A stretch of DNA of 64,000 nucleotides from Moorena producens 3L (GTDB taxonomy: Bacteria; Cyanobacteriota; Cyanobacteriia; Cyanobacteriales; Coleofasciculaceae). Each line of letters opens with the position of its first letter. Positions within the stretch are counted from its first letter, which is position 1. Shown here one piece after another: positions 56,490 through 64,000 of the stretch. The stretch is from NCBI RefSeq assembly GCF_000211815.1, contig NZ_GL890940.1, forward strand, positions 16,190-80,189, in the 5' to 3' direction. The position numbers and the translations under genes were made by a program. The notes beneath the pieces were generated by a model. The model did no database searches. It saw only the letters and a program-made list of their open reading frames with translations, and was not told where the DNA came from.

Positions 56490-57213
56490 TAGTCATTGGT
56501 CATTGGTACTTGGTAAGTAAGCATTCAGCTATCAGCGTGTCGCGTATCAGCTATCAGCTAGAAGTAAAGGCTTGTGGCCACGCTACGGGAAAAGTTTATG
56601 CCCATAGCGTACGCTACTAATGGTGATTTTGAATAAAATAAGCTGACGGCACCTCAAGTGTAAGCATTCAGCTATCAGCGTGTCGCGTATCAGCTTATGG
56701 GCTATGGGCAAGCTACGGAACTTTTGAATAAGTGATGCACCAAGGTCTTCGGGGAAAACCCCACTCGCTATTGCATCAAGACAACTGGTAAGCATTCGCT
56801 TAATCTCTTTTACGGAAAGCTGTTCGCGCAGCGTGGGCCAAAAGCCCACGGCTGACCGCTGACCGCTGAATGCTTACCCTCAAGTAGCGTGAACCATTCG
56901 CGTAGCGTGGCCTTTTGGCCAAGGCTGACCGCTGACCGCTGACCGCTGAATGCTTACCTTGGTAATTTTGGGAATTGTTAAGAGGATATCTCCCAAGTTT
57001 TTTGATACTGAATTTTGCCCCCCTAGCCCCCCAACTTTGGGGGGAACAAGAGTCAATTTGCTTCTAAAAGTCCCCCAAAATTGGGGGACCAACGGGGGCT
57101 TGGATGTAGCAAATGAGACTTCTCAGACAACCTCTAAGTTAAAATTGGTACTTGGTAAGTACCAATTTTAACTTAGTTTAAGTGAATTTAAATTAGTTTA
57201 AATTAATTTAAAG
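56490..57213. repeat. Repeat-filled gap with a 20-bp-arm hairpin
   Basis: Mostly GCATTCAGC, GACCGCTGAC and GTTCGCGTAGCGTGGCC repeats. At 57134-57176 a hairpin has 20-base arms (CTAAGTTAAAATTGGTACTT) and a 3-base loop, 37 bases after the invertase stop; it could end that transcript but has no T-run. Confidence 0.7.
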
Positions 57214-58650
57214 TTATTTGTTCATGGCAACAATTTCCGCAATATCCATAGAGCAAATCATCACAGCAGTGTCCTCAAAACTGACTAAGTTAAGATGATC
57301 CGGATTATCTATCAACTGTTGTGCTGCTAAAAAGCCAGCAATTGTCCAGGTTTGAAATTTCCTAGCTTTCTTGCCAATCAGGCGACCATCTTTACCATCA
57401 TAGTACTCTGGCCAGTTATCCTGAAGCAGGCATTGGGAAGCAATTGTTAATGCTTGACGGGCCAGTTCAGATTTCCCAGTTTTTTGTGCTGCTGCTGCCA
57501 ATTCCCACAACAAGAAGGGCCAACTCCCCCCATTATGGTAAGACCAAGGAGTATTTTTGGGATCACAACCTGTGATAATTTGCCAATCGCGACCTTCCAA
57601 AGCCGGAAAACAAACTTTCATGGGCATTTCTCCCACTAAATCCTGCCACTGTTGCTCGATCAAGTTCATAATGGCTTGGGATTGTTCTTCAGTAGCTAGG
57701 GACGTAATAATTGCCATTAAATTACCTTGGGCAAAAAAGCGAAAATCCATCCGTCCTGGTCCAAGGTTACCAACAAAATATCCCCCTGAATCTGGCAACC
57801 ATTGCATTAGCCAATCAGGAATAGTATCAGCATAGATATTAAACTTATTGATTGCCGATTCACCGAACTCTTCCACATTGTAGCGATAGATTTCCTTGAG
57901 GCGGTCTAAATTCAACCAATAGTAATTCCGAATATGATAAGTTAGATGACCCAAGCGCTCCTTGACCACAGGAACATAATCATCCTCTGGCAACAACAAC
58001 TCACTGGCCGCCTGCAAGGCAGTGTAGAATAGGGCTTGAATATCCAACGGATAGCCATCAACTCCCATGCGTCGGTCAATCATGAAGGCACCATCGGGAA
58101 CCAACATCGTGGGAAACAGATCAAATCGCTTAGTCAGACACAGATCTAGAACTAATTTGATTCCCCGTTGGAACCTTGTCTGGTGGGCAAGGGCTTGATC
58201 ACCAGTTGCCTTAACATAAGCCCTTAACACCAGCAGCCACCACAAGCCAGAATCTACTGGAGCAACTCGTGCGATCGCATGTTCCCCAAAATCCGCCCCT
58301 AAATACTCCTGTTCCTTCTTATGTATCACTTTAAAGCTAGCTGGCATCAATCCAAGACCCGCCTTAAAGCAATCCATATGCTTTTCACGGCTTTGAAGCC
58401 CTAGGGTTTCGATCAGGAAATTGCGCACAATTTCTCCTTTGCCCCTCATCAGCAATGCCATAGCCGACACCGCGAAATCCCGCGTAAAGCACTGGTCATA
58501 ATTCAGGGCTTCCATATCCGAGTCTTTCGACGCTACTGTGCCCACGGGATGACCTTGATAATCGATAATCGAATCTTCCAGCGCTTGCCAAGCTGCATCG
58601 ATCAGATTACCTTCGCTTACCATATAAAACTTCTCCTTTAAGTTGTCCAT
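57214..58650 (-). CDS. Neutral/alkaline invertase (GH100)
   Basis: A 478-aa protein matching cyanobacterial InvA-type enzymes that split sucrose into glucose and fructose in the cytosol. Typical blocks: Y-D-Q-C-F-T-R-D-F-A-V-S-A (residues about 51-63), with the likely catalytic Asp in T-R-D, V-D-S-G-L-W-W, D-G-Y-P-L-D-I-Q-A-L-F-Y, and T-P-W-S-Y-H-N-G-G-S-W-P. Length is normal for the bacterial family. It lies beside the remains of debranching and glucosidase genes, so this was probably a sugar-reserve cluster, now reduced. The ATG has a purine-rich GGAGAAG upstream. Confidence 0.93.
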   Translation of the reverse strand: MDNLKEKFYMVSEGNLIDAAWQALEDSIIDYQGHPVGTVASKDSDMEALNYDQCFTRDFAVSAMALLMRGKGEIVRNFLIETLGLQSREKHMDCFKAGLGLMPASFKVIHKKEQEYLGADFGEHAIARVAPVDSGLWWLLVLRAYVKATGDQALAHQTRFQRGIKLVLDLCLTKRFDLFPTMLVPDGAFMIDRRMGVDGYPLDIQALFYTALQAASELLLPEDDYVPVVKERLGHLTYHIRNYYWLNLDRLKEIYRYNVEEFGESAINKFNIYADTIPDWLMQWLPDSGGYFVGNLGPGRMDFRFFAQGNLMAIITSLATEEQSQAIMNLIEQQWQDLVGEMPMKVCFPALEGRDWQIITGCDPKNTPWSYHNGGSWPFLLWELAAAAQKTGKSELARQALTIASQCLLQDNWPEYYDGKDGRLIGKKARKFQTWTIAGFLAAQQLIDNPDHLNLVSFEDTAVMICSMDIAEIVAMNK

Positions 58651-58748
58651 GTGGTTGATGCTAGCTTAACTGCATCATGAATCTTACACAAACCTAGACA
58701 TTTGGTCTGATGTTCAATTCCTGTTTCATCCTAGGTAGTCGGCTACTT

Positions 58749-59918
58749 CTAGTCCACAGGCGTTTGATCGATTGCCATCGACAGTGTTCTGTTACCGGGT
58801 TCCCAACGCTCTATGTTAATCGCTGCGTTCAAATCCCGGTCTTCAATGTTTCCACAACTGCCACACACATAAACTCGTTCCCTCAACGGCATATCCTGTA
58901 TGTGGTCACACTTGTGGCATGTTTTTGAACTGGGAAACCACCTGTCTACCAGGGTTAGTTTGAACCCGTGGAATTCTTGCTTGTAGGTCAGCAACTCTGA
59001 GAACCGATAGAATCCCAGTAAGGCGATGGCTTCAGCTAACTTGTGATTAGCCAGCATCCCAGACAGGTTCAAGTCCTCAATCTTGATTTCTTGATAGGTC
59101 TGCGCTAACCTGGTGGTTTCCTTTTGCAAAAAGTCCTCTCTGATGTTCCCAATGTGTTTGTGTTGCTTCCTCAGTCTTTGATAGTATTTCTGAGCATTCT
59201 GACTGGGTTGGGTCTTGGTCTGACCGTTGCCTAACACCTTTTTACGATTGCGCCACTGTAGCAACGATTGCTTGATTTTCGCTTTCTTGATCGATTTGGG
59301 CATTTCAATCTTGGTGCGATCGGACAAAGTCGCAAAACACTTAACACCTAGGTCAATTCCGACTTTTTGCTGAGTGTGTTTCATCGCTGGCATTGGGCAA
59401 GCATCGACAAAGAACGATACGAACCAGTTATCTGCTTCTCTTGAAATGGTAAATGTTTGGGAAATGCAATCGTAAGGAATAGCCTCCTTTAATCTGAACG
59501 TCCCCATTGTTGGGATGTTGATGGTCTTCCCAGCTTTTACCAGCCGTTTTCCGTTTGAATCATCAACGGTAAAACTGCACTGATGGCGTTTCTTCTTGAA
59601 TGTAGGCATTTGAGCTTTAATCTTTGGGTCACGCCACCAACTAAAGGCTTTAGCTAGATTCCGAAACGCATTTTGGTAAATCCGAGCTGGATACTTATTG
59701 CACCAAGCAAAATCAGGATTCTTCTTAGTCACATTGGTGAACACCTTCTTAATTGTGTTCAACCTCTTGGAATCGGAAGCTCTGATGTCTTCAAACTCCC
59801 ATGATGATTTCATAATTCCCAGTCCGTAGTTATAAACGAACCGAGAGAACCCCGCACATTGAGATAGCCAGTTGGCTTCGGAGTTGTTGACTTTGAGTTC
59901 GCGCTTGATTCCAAACAT
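58749..59918 (-). CDS. TnpB (OrfB) RNA-guided nuclease of IS607
   Basis: A 389-aa protein with all RuvC acids: Asp in K-V-G-I-D-L-G-V-K, Glu in I-K-I-E-D-L-N-L, and Asp in I-E-D-R-D-L-N-A-A-I-N-I. The zinc finger is intact (C-H-K-C and C-G-S-C-G). TnpB cuts DNA at sites chosen by an RNA read from its own 3' region and the element end. It lies 12 bases after tnpA. This contrasts with the frameshifted, zinc-less TnpB at 20437. Length is typical. Confidence 0.93.
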   Translation of the reverse strand: MFGIKRELKVNNSEANWLSQCAGFSRFVYNYGLGIMKSSWEFEDIRASDSKRLNTIKKVFTNVTKKNPDFAWCNKYPARIYQNAFRNLAKAFSWWRDPKIKAQMPTFKKKRHQCSFTVDDSNGKRLVKAGKTINIPTMGTFRLKEAIPYDCISQTFTISREADNWFVSFFVDACPMPAMKHTQQKVGIDLGVKCFATLSDRTKIEMPKSIKKAKIKQSLLQWRNRKKVLGNGQTKTQPSQNAQKYYQRLRKQHKHIGNIREDFLQKETTRLAQTYQEIKIEDLNLSGMLANHKLAEAIALLGFYRFSELLTYKQEFHGFKLTLVDRWFPSSKTCHKCDHIQDMPLRERVYVCGSCGNIEDRDLNAAINIERWEPGNRTLSMAIDQTPVD

Positions 59919-59930
59919 GGGAGTTTCGAC

Positions 59931-60578
59931 CTAAACTTGTACTTCCATTTCTACTTTCGCACAATCGTCGGGACTATCAAGGTTTTTGTTGATTTTTTCT
60001 TGAATCGCTTGGAGATACCGACGCAAACCGTACAGCCGACAACAGAAGCAGTGGATGATAGCCATGAGGTCTTCCAGCATCTCCTGCTGGGGACTAAGGA
60101 ATTCATTGTTGGTCACGATCATCTCGCCATCGGAGTACTTGGCTAACTGAAGAATCAGGTCAAACGCAAACCTACATAATCGGTCTTTGTGAGCGACGAT
60201 GATGGTAGAGACCTGCCCGGAAAGCATACGGAATAGTAGATTGAGGAATTTCTTACGTTTGAAGTTCATACTCCCACCAATTTCTGGGATGACTTGATCG
60301 ATTTTGAGACCAGAGGCATTACAGAAGGTATCCATAGCTTTAACTTGGTTTTCCAGGTCTGGTCTTTGAGAAGGAGATGATACCCGGCAGTAAACGACAA
60401 TAGACCGTTTCATATAATCGGGTAACAACCCTTTCAATTCGTTGATATGTTTCTGGGTGTAAACTCGGTGGTTTCCTAGTGTCCTGTCTGCAACCAATTT
60501 TCCCGATGCATCCCATCGTTGAAGGGTTCTAACCGAGACACCAGCGATTTTGGCAAATTGGTGAGGTCTGTAATGCAT
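59931..60578 (-). CDS. IS607 TnpA serine recombinase
   Basis: Read from ATG 60578 (M-H-Y-R-P-H-Q-F-A-K-I-A-G); a TTG at 60590 is less likely. The N-terminal MerR-like DNA-binding part (residues 1-55, V-S-V-R-T-L-Q-R-W-D) is followed by the serine recombinase domain with I-V-V-Y-C-R-V-S-S-P-S-Q-R-P-D-L, which holds the catalytic Ser, and D-R-L-C-R-F. The product is 215 aa, normal for the family. It moves the element through a circular intermediate with little target choice. Confidence 0.92.
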   Translation of the reverse strand: MHYRPHQFAKIAGVSVRTLQRWDASGKLVADRTLGNHRVYTQKHINELKGLLPDYMKRSIVVYCRVSSPSQRPDLENQVKAMDTFCNASGLKIDQVIPEIGGSMNFKRKKFLNLLFRMLSGQVSTIIVAHKDRLCRFAFDLILQLAKYSDGEMIVTNNEFLSPQQEMLEDLMAIIHCFCCRLYGLRRYLQAIQEKINKNLDSPDDCAKVEMEVQV

Positions 60579-60590
60579 AATACTAGACAA

Positions 60591-60905
60591 GTATGTAGAA
60601 GTTTGTCTAGTATTGTCAATAATTTAACGACTAAATCTCAACTCCTTTGACAACATCCTCAAGTACTTGGGTCAGATATCGAAAGACACAGAAATTCGGG
60701 GACTTTGGATCAAGGAACTTGGGTTAAAGGAACAGGGAATAGGTCAGAATAATTGACGCAAGCAATATCATAAAAATACTAATGGTGCAAGGTCTAACCA
60801 AACAACCTTTAACAAAAAAACCTTCAACTTTCAACCAAACAACCTTCAACCTTCAACCTTCAACCTTGGCCTATTGGCCACGCTACGCGAACAACCCTAT
60901 TGACT
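60591..60905. other. Gap between IS607 and the exported protein gene
   Basis: Includes the likely IS607 outer end (TAGACAAGTATGTAGAAG region), then CAACCTT heptamer-like repeats and a GGCCACGCTACGCGAAC palindrome (60875-60893). No gene. Confidence 0.5.
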
Positions 60906-61415
60906 CTAGTCATTCAAGACCGGCTCCAGCAACATTGCCGTACCCACAGGAAAGGGATAGGATATATTTTCGGTCAGAGCAGACACTCGATAAAGCATCG
61001 CTCCCCCTTCTCGATTTTGTTCTACCCCATCCATCACAATGCGCAGGACATTGCCTGGTTTAACAGGTTCATTCAAGGTCACCGTAAGAGCCATACCACC
61101 TTCAGGACTCTTAGACACTGCTGTGGTTGCTGCCACTCTCTCACCAAACTGATTAGTAACCGTTGCTTTACGAACACCAGCCAGATTGGTGCATTCAATC
61201 ACAACAGCATTTATTGGAAACACAGCCACACCAACGGTAATAAAATGCCTATCCCCTGCAGCTCCAGCAATTCCAGCGCTGGCAACATAGGGAGCATTCG
61301 GCACAAAACCGGCTTGAGCCTGAGCCACTGGTACCAGACTAGGGATGGCAATAGGCAGCACAGATGCAGCGAATGCTAGGGCTGAAACTGCTCCGAAAAC
61401 TTGTTTTTTCATCAC
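60906..61415 (-). CDS. Exported hypothetical protein
   Basis: A 169-aa protein with a clear signal peptide (M-M-K-K-Q-V-F-G-A-V-S-A-L-A-F-A-A-S, cleavage likely near A-Q-A-Q-A, residue about 34). The mature part is beta-rich (V-G-V-A-V-F-P-I-N-A-V-V-I-E, N-L-A-G-V-R-K-A-T-V). It may be related to the DUF2808 group of periplasmic cyanobacterial proteins, but I cannot confirm it. ATG start, divergent from the HTH-AAA gene with a 226-base gap. Function unknown. Confidence 0.7.
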   Translation of the reverse strand: MMKKQVFGAVSALAFAASVLPIAIPSLVPVAQAQAGFVPNAPYVASAGIAGAAGDRHFITVGVAVFPINAVVIECTNLAGVRKATVTNQFGERVAATTAVSKSPEGGMALTVTLNEPVKPGNVLRIVMDGVEQNREGGAMLYRVSALTENISYPFPVGTAMLLEPVLND

Positions 61416-61641
61416 TCAATCGTCTTGGGATACCAGACTTAAACAACGTTGAGTTGATTTTAAAGAAGACCTATGGAAATTGTCTGCCTGAAAAAATCGG
61501 GAATTTGACCTAGATTGGAGTGGGCCATCTGCTGGTCAGAGTCGTAAAAAATTGGAAAAAATTGCTTGATTGCACGGAAATTTTGGCAATTCTATGTCAA
61601 AGTAAAGCTAGTGTTTGGTGTGTTGGCTTTCAACCTAGTCA

Positions 61642-63030
61642 ATGATGGCAGACGAAGCCCTAGCTGTTTTGGACACAATTTTGCCCGATTACTCCTTCAG
61701 TAACCTTCAAGAGACCGTCTTCTGTGAAGTTTGGGAAGGGAAGACTTACGCTGAGATTGCGGAAAGCTGCGGGTATGAGCATAGTTACATTAGAGATGTA
61801 GGATTCAAACTTTGGCAACGTCTCTCTGTGGCTCTCAAACAAAAAGTTACCAAAAGTAATGTCCGGTCAGTTTTGAGGCGGTACTCCCGAGCTCAGCTAT
61901 CCTCTCTAGGGATTTATAGCTATCACGACAGGATCAAAAGCAGTTTCGGTAATTCCCTATACCCTGCTCTGGTACCAGAGCTAGACTTTCCTAGTGGTCC
62001 GGTACCACTAAACTCCAATTTATACATCGAACGTCCTCCTATTGAAGCGCTTACCTACGCAGAAGTTAGCAAACCAGGTAGCCTGATTCATATTAAAGGC
62101 CCCAGACAGAAAGGAAAGACTTCCCTAGTGCGAAGGATTGTGGCTTATGCCAAGAAGCAGGGCTTTCGTACTGTTACTTTAAGTTTACACCGAGCTGATT
62201 CCCAAGTTTTCACCAACCTGGATAAGTTCTTACGTTGGTTTTGTGCCAACGTCAGTCGGCAATTGGGTTTATCCCTCCAACTCGATCACTATTGGGATTC
62301 TGACATTGGCTCTAAGGTCAGTTGCACCACTTACTTTGAAGACTATTTGCTAGAGGAAGTCGATAGGCCAATTGTTATTGCTTTAGATGAAGTCAATCAA
62401 ATTTTTGAGTATCCAGAACTTTCTAGGGATTTTCTGTCTTTGCTACGCTCTTGGTATGAGGATGCTAGGGAACTGGAAATTTGGCAAAACGTAAGATGGG
62501 TGATAGCTCATGCTACAGATGTATATGTGCCACTAAAACTTAATCAGTCTCCCTTTAATGTTGGCCTAGCCATTAAACTCCCAGAATTTACCAATGAGCA
62601 AGTGCTAGAGTTAGCCCAGCGTCATGGTTTGGATTGGGCAAAAGGTGACGAAGCTGTGAAACGTCTTGATCCTTTAGTGACTATGGTAGGTCGTTGTCCT
62701 AGTTTAATTCGTCTTGCCCTGTATCATCTCACCAAACAGGATGTTAGCTTAGAACAATTACTAGAGGAAGCCCCAACTCAAACTGGAATTTATAGTAACT
62801 ATTTGCGTTACTATCTAGCCGCTTTGTTACCCCATCCTGACCTAGTCGCTGCCTTTAAGGAAGTAGTCATGGCGACAGAAAGTGTGGAATTAGAAGCGCT
62901 CACTGCCTATAAATTGGAAAGCTTGGGTTTGATCAAAATTCGCGGGAATCGAGCCACAGCTAGTTGCGAACTATATCGTCTATTTTTTAGAAATCAATTT
63001 CTCAATGGAATCAGAGTTAGTGGTAATTAG
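61642..63030 (+). CDS. HTH-AAA-like ATPase (vWA-MoxR-associated type N-terminus)
   Basis: A 462-aa protein. Residues 1-90 resemble the helix-turn-helix domain found at the start of vWA-MoxR-associated and related cyanobacterial proteins (W-E-G-K-T-Y-A-E-I-A-E-S-C-G-Y then Y-I-R-D-V-G-F-K-L-W). Next is an AAA-like P-loop ATPase (Walker A G-P-R-Q-K-G-K-T-S, about 151-159; Walker B I-V-I-A-L-D-E-V, about 245-252). The C-terminal part is helical. Such proteins are predicted parts of signalling or conflict systems. No effector domain is fused, and no partner gene is seen here, so the role is open. Confidence 0.8.
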   Translation: MMADEALAVLDTILPDYSFSNLQETVFCEVWEGKTYAEIAESCGYEHSYIRDVGFKLWQRLSVALKQKVTKSNVRSVLRRYSRAQLSSLGIYSYHDRIKSSFGNSLYPALVPELDFPSGPVPLNSNLYIERPPIEALTYAEVSKPGSLIHIKGPRQKGKTSLVRRIVAYAKKQGFRTVTLSLHRADSQVFTNLDKFLRWFCANVSRQLGLSLQLDHYWDSDIGSKVSCTTYFEDYLLEEVDRPIVIALDEVNQIFEYPELSRDFLSLLRSWYEDARELEIWQNVRWVIAHATDVYVPLKLNQSPFNVGLAIKLPEFTNEQVLELAQRHGLDWAKGDEAVKRLDPLVTMVGRCPSLIRLALYHLTKQDVSLEQLLEEAPTQTGIYSNYLRYYLAALLPHPDLVAAFKEVVMATESVELEALTAYKLESLGLIKIRGNRATASCELYRLFFRNQFLNGIRVSGN

Positions 63031-63152
63031 TGATTAGTTATGGTAAGCATTAAGCTATCAGCTATCAGCTATCAGCTATCAGCCATTAGCCTTTATTTTG
63101 TTTCTACTCTAAAGCCTACCCTAGCCACCAATCTACCAATAGATACATTTAG

Positions 63153-63225
63153 TGGAGGTAAGCGGACTCGAACCGCTGACATCCTGCTTGCAAAGCAGGC
63201 GCTCTACCAACTGAGCTATACCCCC
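63153..63225 (-). tRNA. tRNA-Ala (anticodon TGC)
   Basis: On the minus strand the 73-base sequence starts GGGGGTATAGCTCAGTTGG, has the anticodon loop CTTTGCAAG with TGC, a T-arm GGTTCGAGTCC and the acceptor strand TACCTCC followed by A. The acceptor stem is GGGGGTA/TACCTCC with one G-T pair. CCA is not encoded. Confidence 0.97.
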
Positions 63226-63680
63226 AGGTAAATACAACTTAAGCTAAATCAAGCTTAGTTTATCAATCGCACTTTTGTTATTATACAACATCCAAGTGGA
63301 AAGTCAAGCAAGATAGCCAAAAAATTTTCCCATAGCACGATTTATCTGGCATGATTGTCAGGGGGGTAATGGCTAAAACCCTGATCCAATCAAGATTTTA
63401 GATTTAGCGATCGCGTAGCGTGGGCGTAGCGCAATCGCAATCGAGCATTTCTGCCATCCATTCAGATCAAAGCACCATTTACAACTGTCAGTTCAGGTAA
63501 TCAGGTCATAGAGTAATCGGGTGATGGGCTATCACCAGTGACCGCAACAGTAAACCACAACAGTAATCTGACCATAGCAGGTTAGTGCGGGGTCTTACCA
63601 TACGCCAATATAGTAAATAGTGAGGCACTTTACGACTCAGGACTCAAAACTCAGCACTCTTTTCACCCCTTAACCGGATC
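63226..63680. other. Gap between tRNA-Ala and trhO
   Basis: About 450 bases. Holds a HIP1 site with a GTAGCGTGGGCGTAGCGCAATCGC insert (63411-63440), the same kind of insert as inside the pseudogene at 46402. No gene or clear promoter. Confidence 0.6.
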
Positions 63681-64000
63681 ATGACCCAGGTAGTTGCAAC
63701 ATTTTACAAATTTGTCAGATTGCCAGACTTTGCCGATAAACGACCCTCCTTACTAGCCCATTGTCAAGCTCAAGGCATCACAGGAACGATTCTCCTCGCA
63801 GCAGAAGGCATAAATAGCACAATCGCAGGCTCCCGTCAAGCCATTGATTCAGTCCTAGCCTTTCTCCGTTCCGATCCCCGTCTGGCCGACCTAGAGCATA
63901 AAGAATCCTACACTGACTCCCCCCCATTCAACCGCCTCAAAGTCCGGTTAAAGAAAGAAATTGTCACCATCGGTTTGCCAGAGGTTGACCCCAATCAGAA
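63681..64000 (+). CDS. trhO: tRNA uridine(34) hydroxylase TrhO, N-terminal part (runs off the window)
   Basis: ATG at 63681 begins M-T-Q-V-V-A-T-F-Y-K-F-V-R-L-P-D-F. The visible 106 residues match the UPF0176/TrhO N-terminal domain, including I-T-G-T-I-L-L-A-A-E-G-I-N-S-T-I-A-G and P-P-F-N-R-L-K-V-R-L-K-K-E-I-V-T. In the family a C-terminal rhodanese domain with the catalytic Cys follows, which lies outside the window. The enzyme makes 5-hydroxyuridine at the tRNA wobble position. Confidence 0.93.
   Translation, partial: MTQVVATFYKFVRLPDFADKRPSLLAHCQAQGITGTILLAAEGINSTIAGSRQAIDSVLAFLRSDPRLADLEHKESYTDSPPFNRLKVRLKKEIVTIGLPEVDPNQ

Larger units (their letters stand above)
58749..60590 (-). mobile_element. 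IS607-family element, both genes intact
   Basis: Has a serine-recombinase tnpA (59931-60578) followed by a tnpB (58749-59918) on the same strand, the classic IS607 order. Neither gene shows stops or frameshifts. The ends lie somewhat outside the given span (left about 58700, right about 60620, near TTGTCTAGTATTGTC); I did not fix them exactly. Confidence 0.85.

Overview
The window looks like a chromosomal segment of a large-genome, repeat-rich filamentous cyanobacterium of the Moorena/Lyngbya type. The evidence is scattered HIP1 octamers (GCGATCGC), a 1,4-dihydroxy-2-naphthoyl-CoA thioesterase-like gene (phylloquinone synthesis), a GH100 neutral invertase, cyanobacterial families (DUF1822, CHASE2/CHAT, sucraseferredoxin-like) and many heptanucleotide tandem arrays. 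The genus is my inference.

Layout. 0-8.3 kb: two tandem Rpn/PD-(D/E)XK genes, then a minus-strand operon of a TPR-CHAT caspase-like protein, a 115-aa protein and a two-helix membrane protein that is split by an IS630 copy. 8.6-14.7 kb: a 66-aa ORF behind a strong promoter, a hotdog thioesterase, an alpha/beta hydrolase, a GNAT acetyltransferase, a sucraseferredoxin gene with an in-frame stop, a JmjC/cupin oxygenase and, just upstream of it, an unlisted 52-aa peptide gene. 14.8-22 kb: a second, almost identical IS630 copy, a Na/Pi cotransporter, an FAD-dependent oxidoreductase and a frameshifted IS200/IS605 tnpB. 21.9-26.3 kb: a sigma-70-like gene, DUF1822 and a CHAT-CHASE2 membrane protein. 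26.6-34.3 kb: a threonine/serine dehydratase, a toxin gene broken by a different IS630, its DUF2283 partner, a 6 x 63-bp array, an SGNH-like protein and a giant Ig-like repeat protein. 34.3-37 kb is mostly mobile palindromic repeats around a 59-aa gene. 37-46 kb: an acyl-CoA dehydrogenase, a decayed ISAs1 element, two paralogous membrane proteins, a KirBac-type channel and dnaG. 45.8-47.1 kb: one pseudogene hit by three different insertions, including a HEARO-like noncoding element. 48.6-58.7 kb: a secreted nuclease, a CPA1 antiporter, a CPBP protease, an EamA transporter, two glycoside hydrolase gene fragments joined by a second HEARO-like element, and the invertase. 58.7-64 kb: an intact IS607 element, an exported protein, an HTH-AAA protein, tRNA-Ala and the start of trhO.

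Common thread. The segment has been reworked by small mobile palindromic repeats (24, 41, 44-47 and 66 bp), some of which can be seen inside genes as insertions that shift frame or add a stop. Removing each insertion in silico restores a continuous reading frame. The most interesting biological candidates are the 52-aa peptide/JmjC pair (possible RiPP-like system), the two CHAT operons (possible regulated-proteolysis or conflict systems), and a hairpin element with a covarying stem whose loop is inverted in one of three copies.
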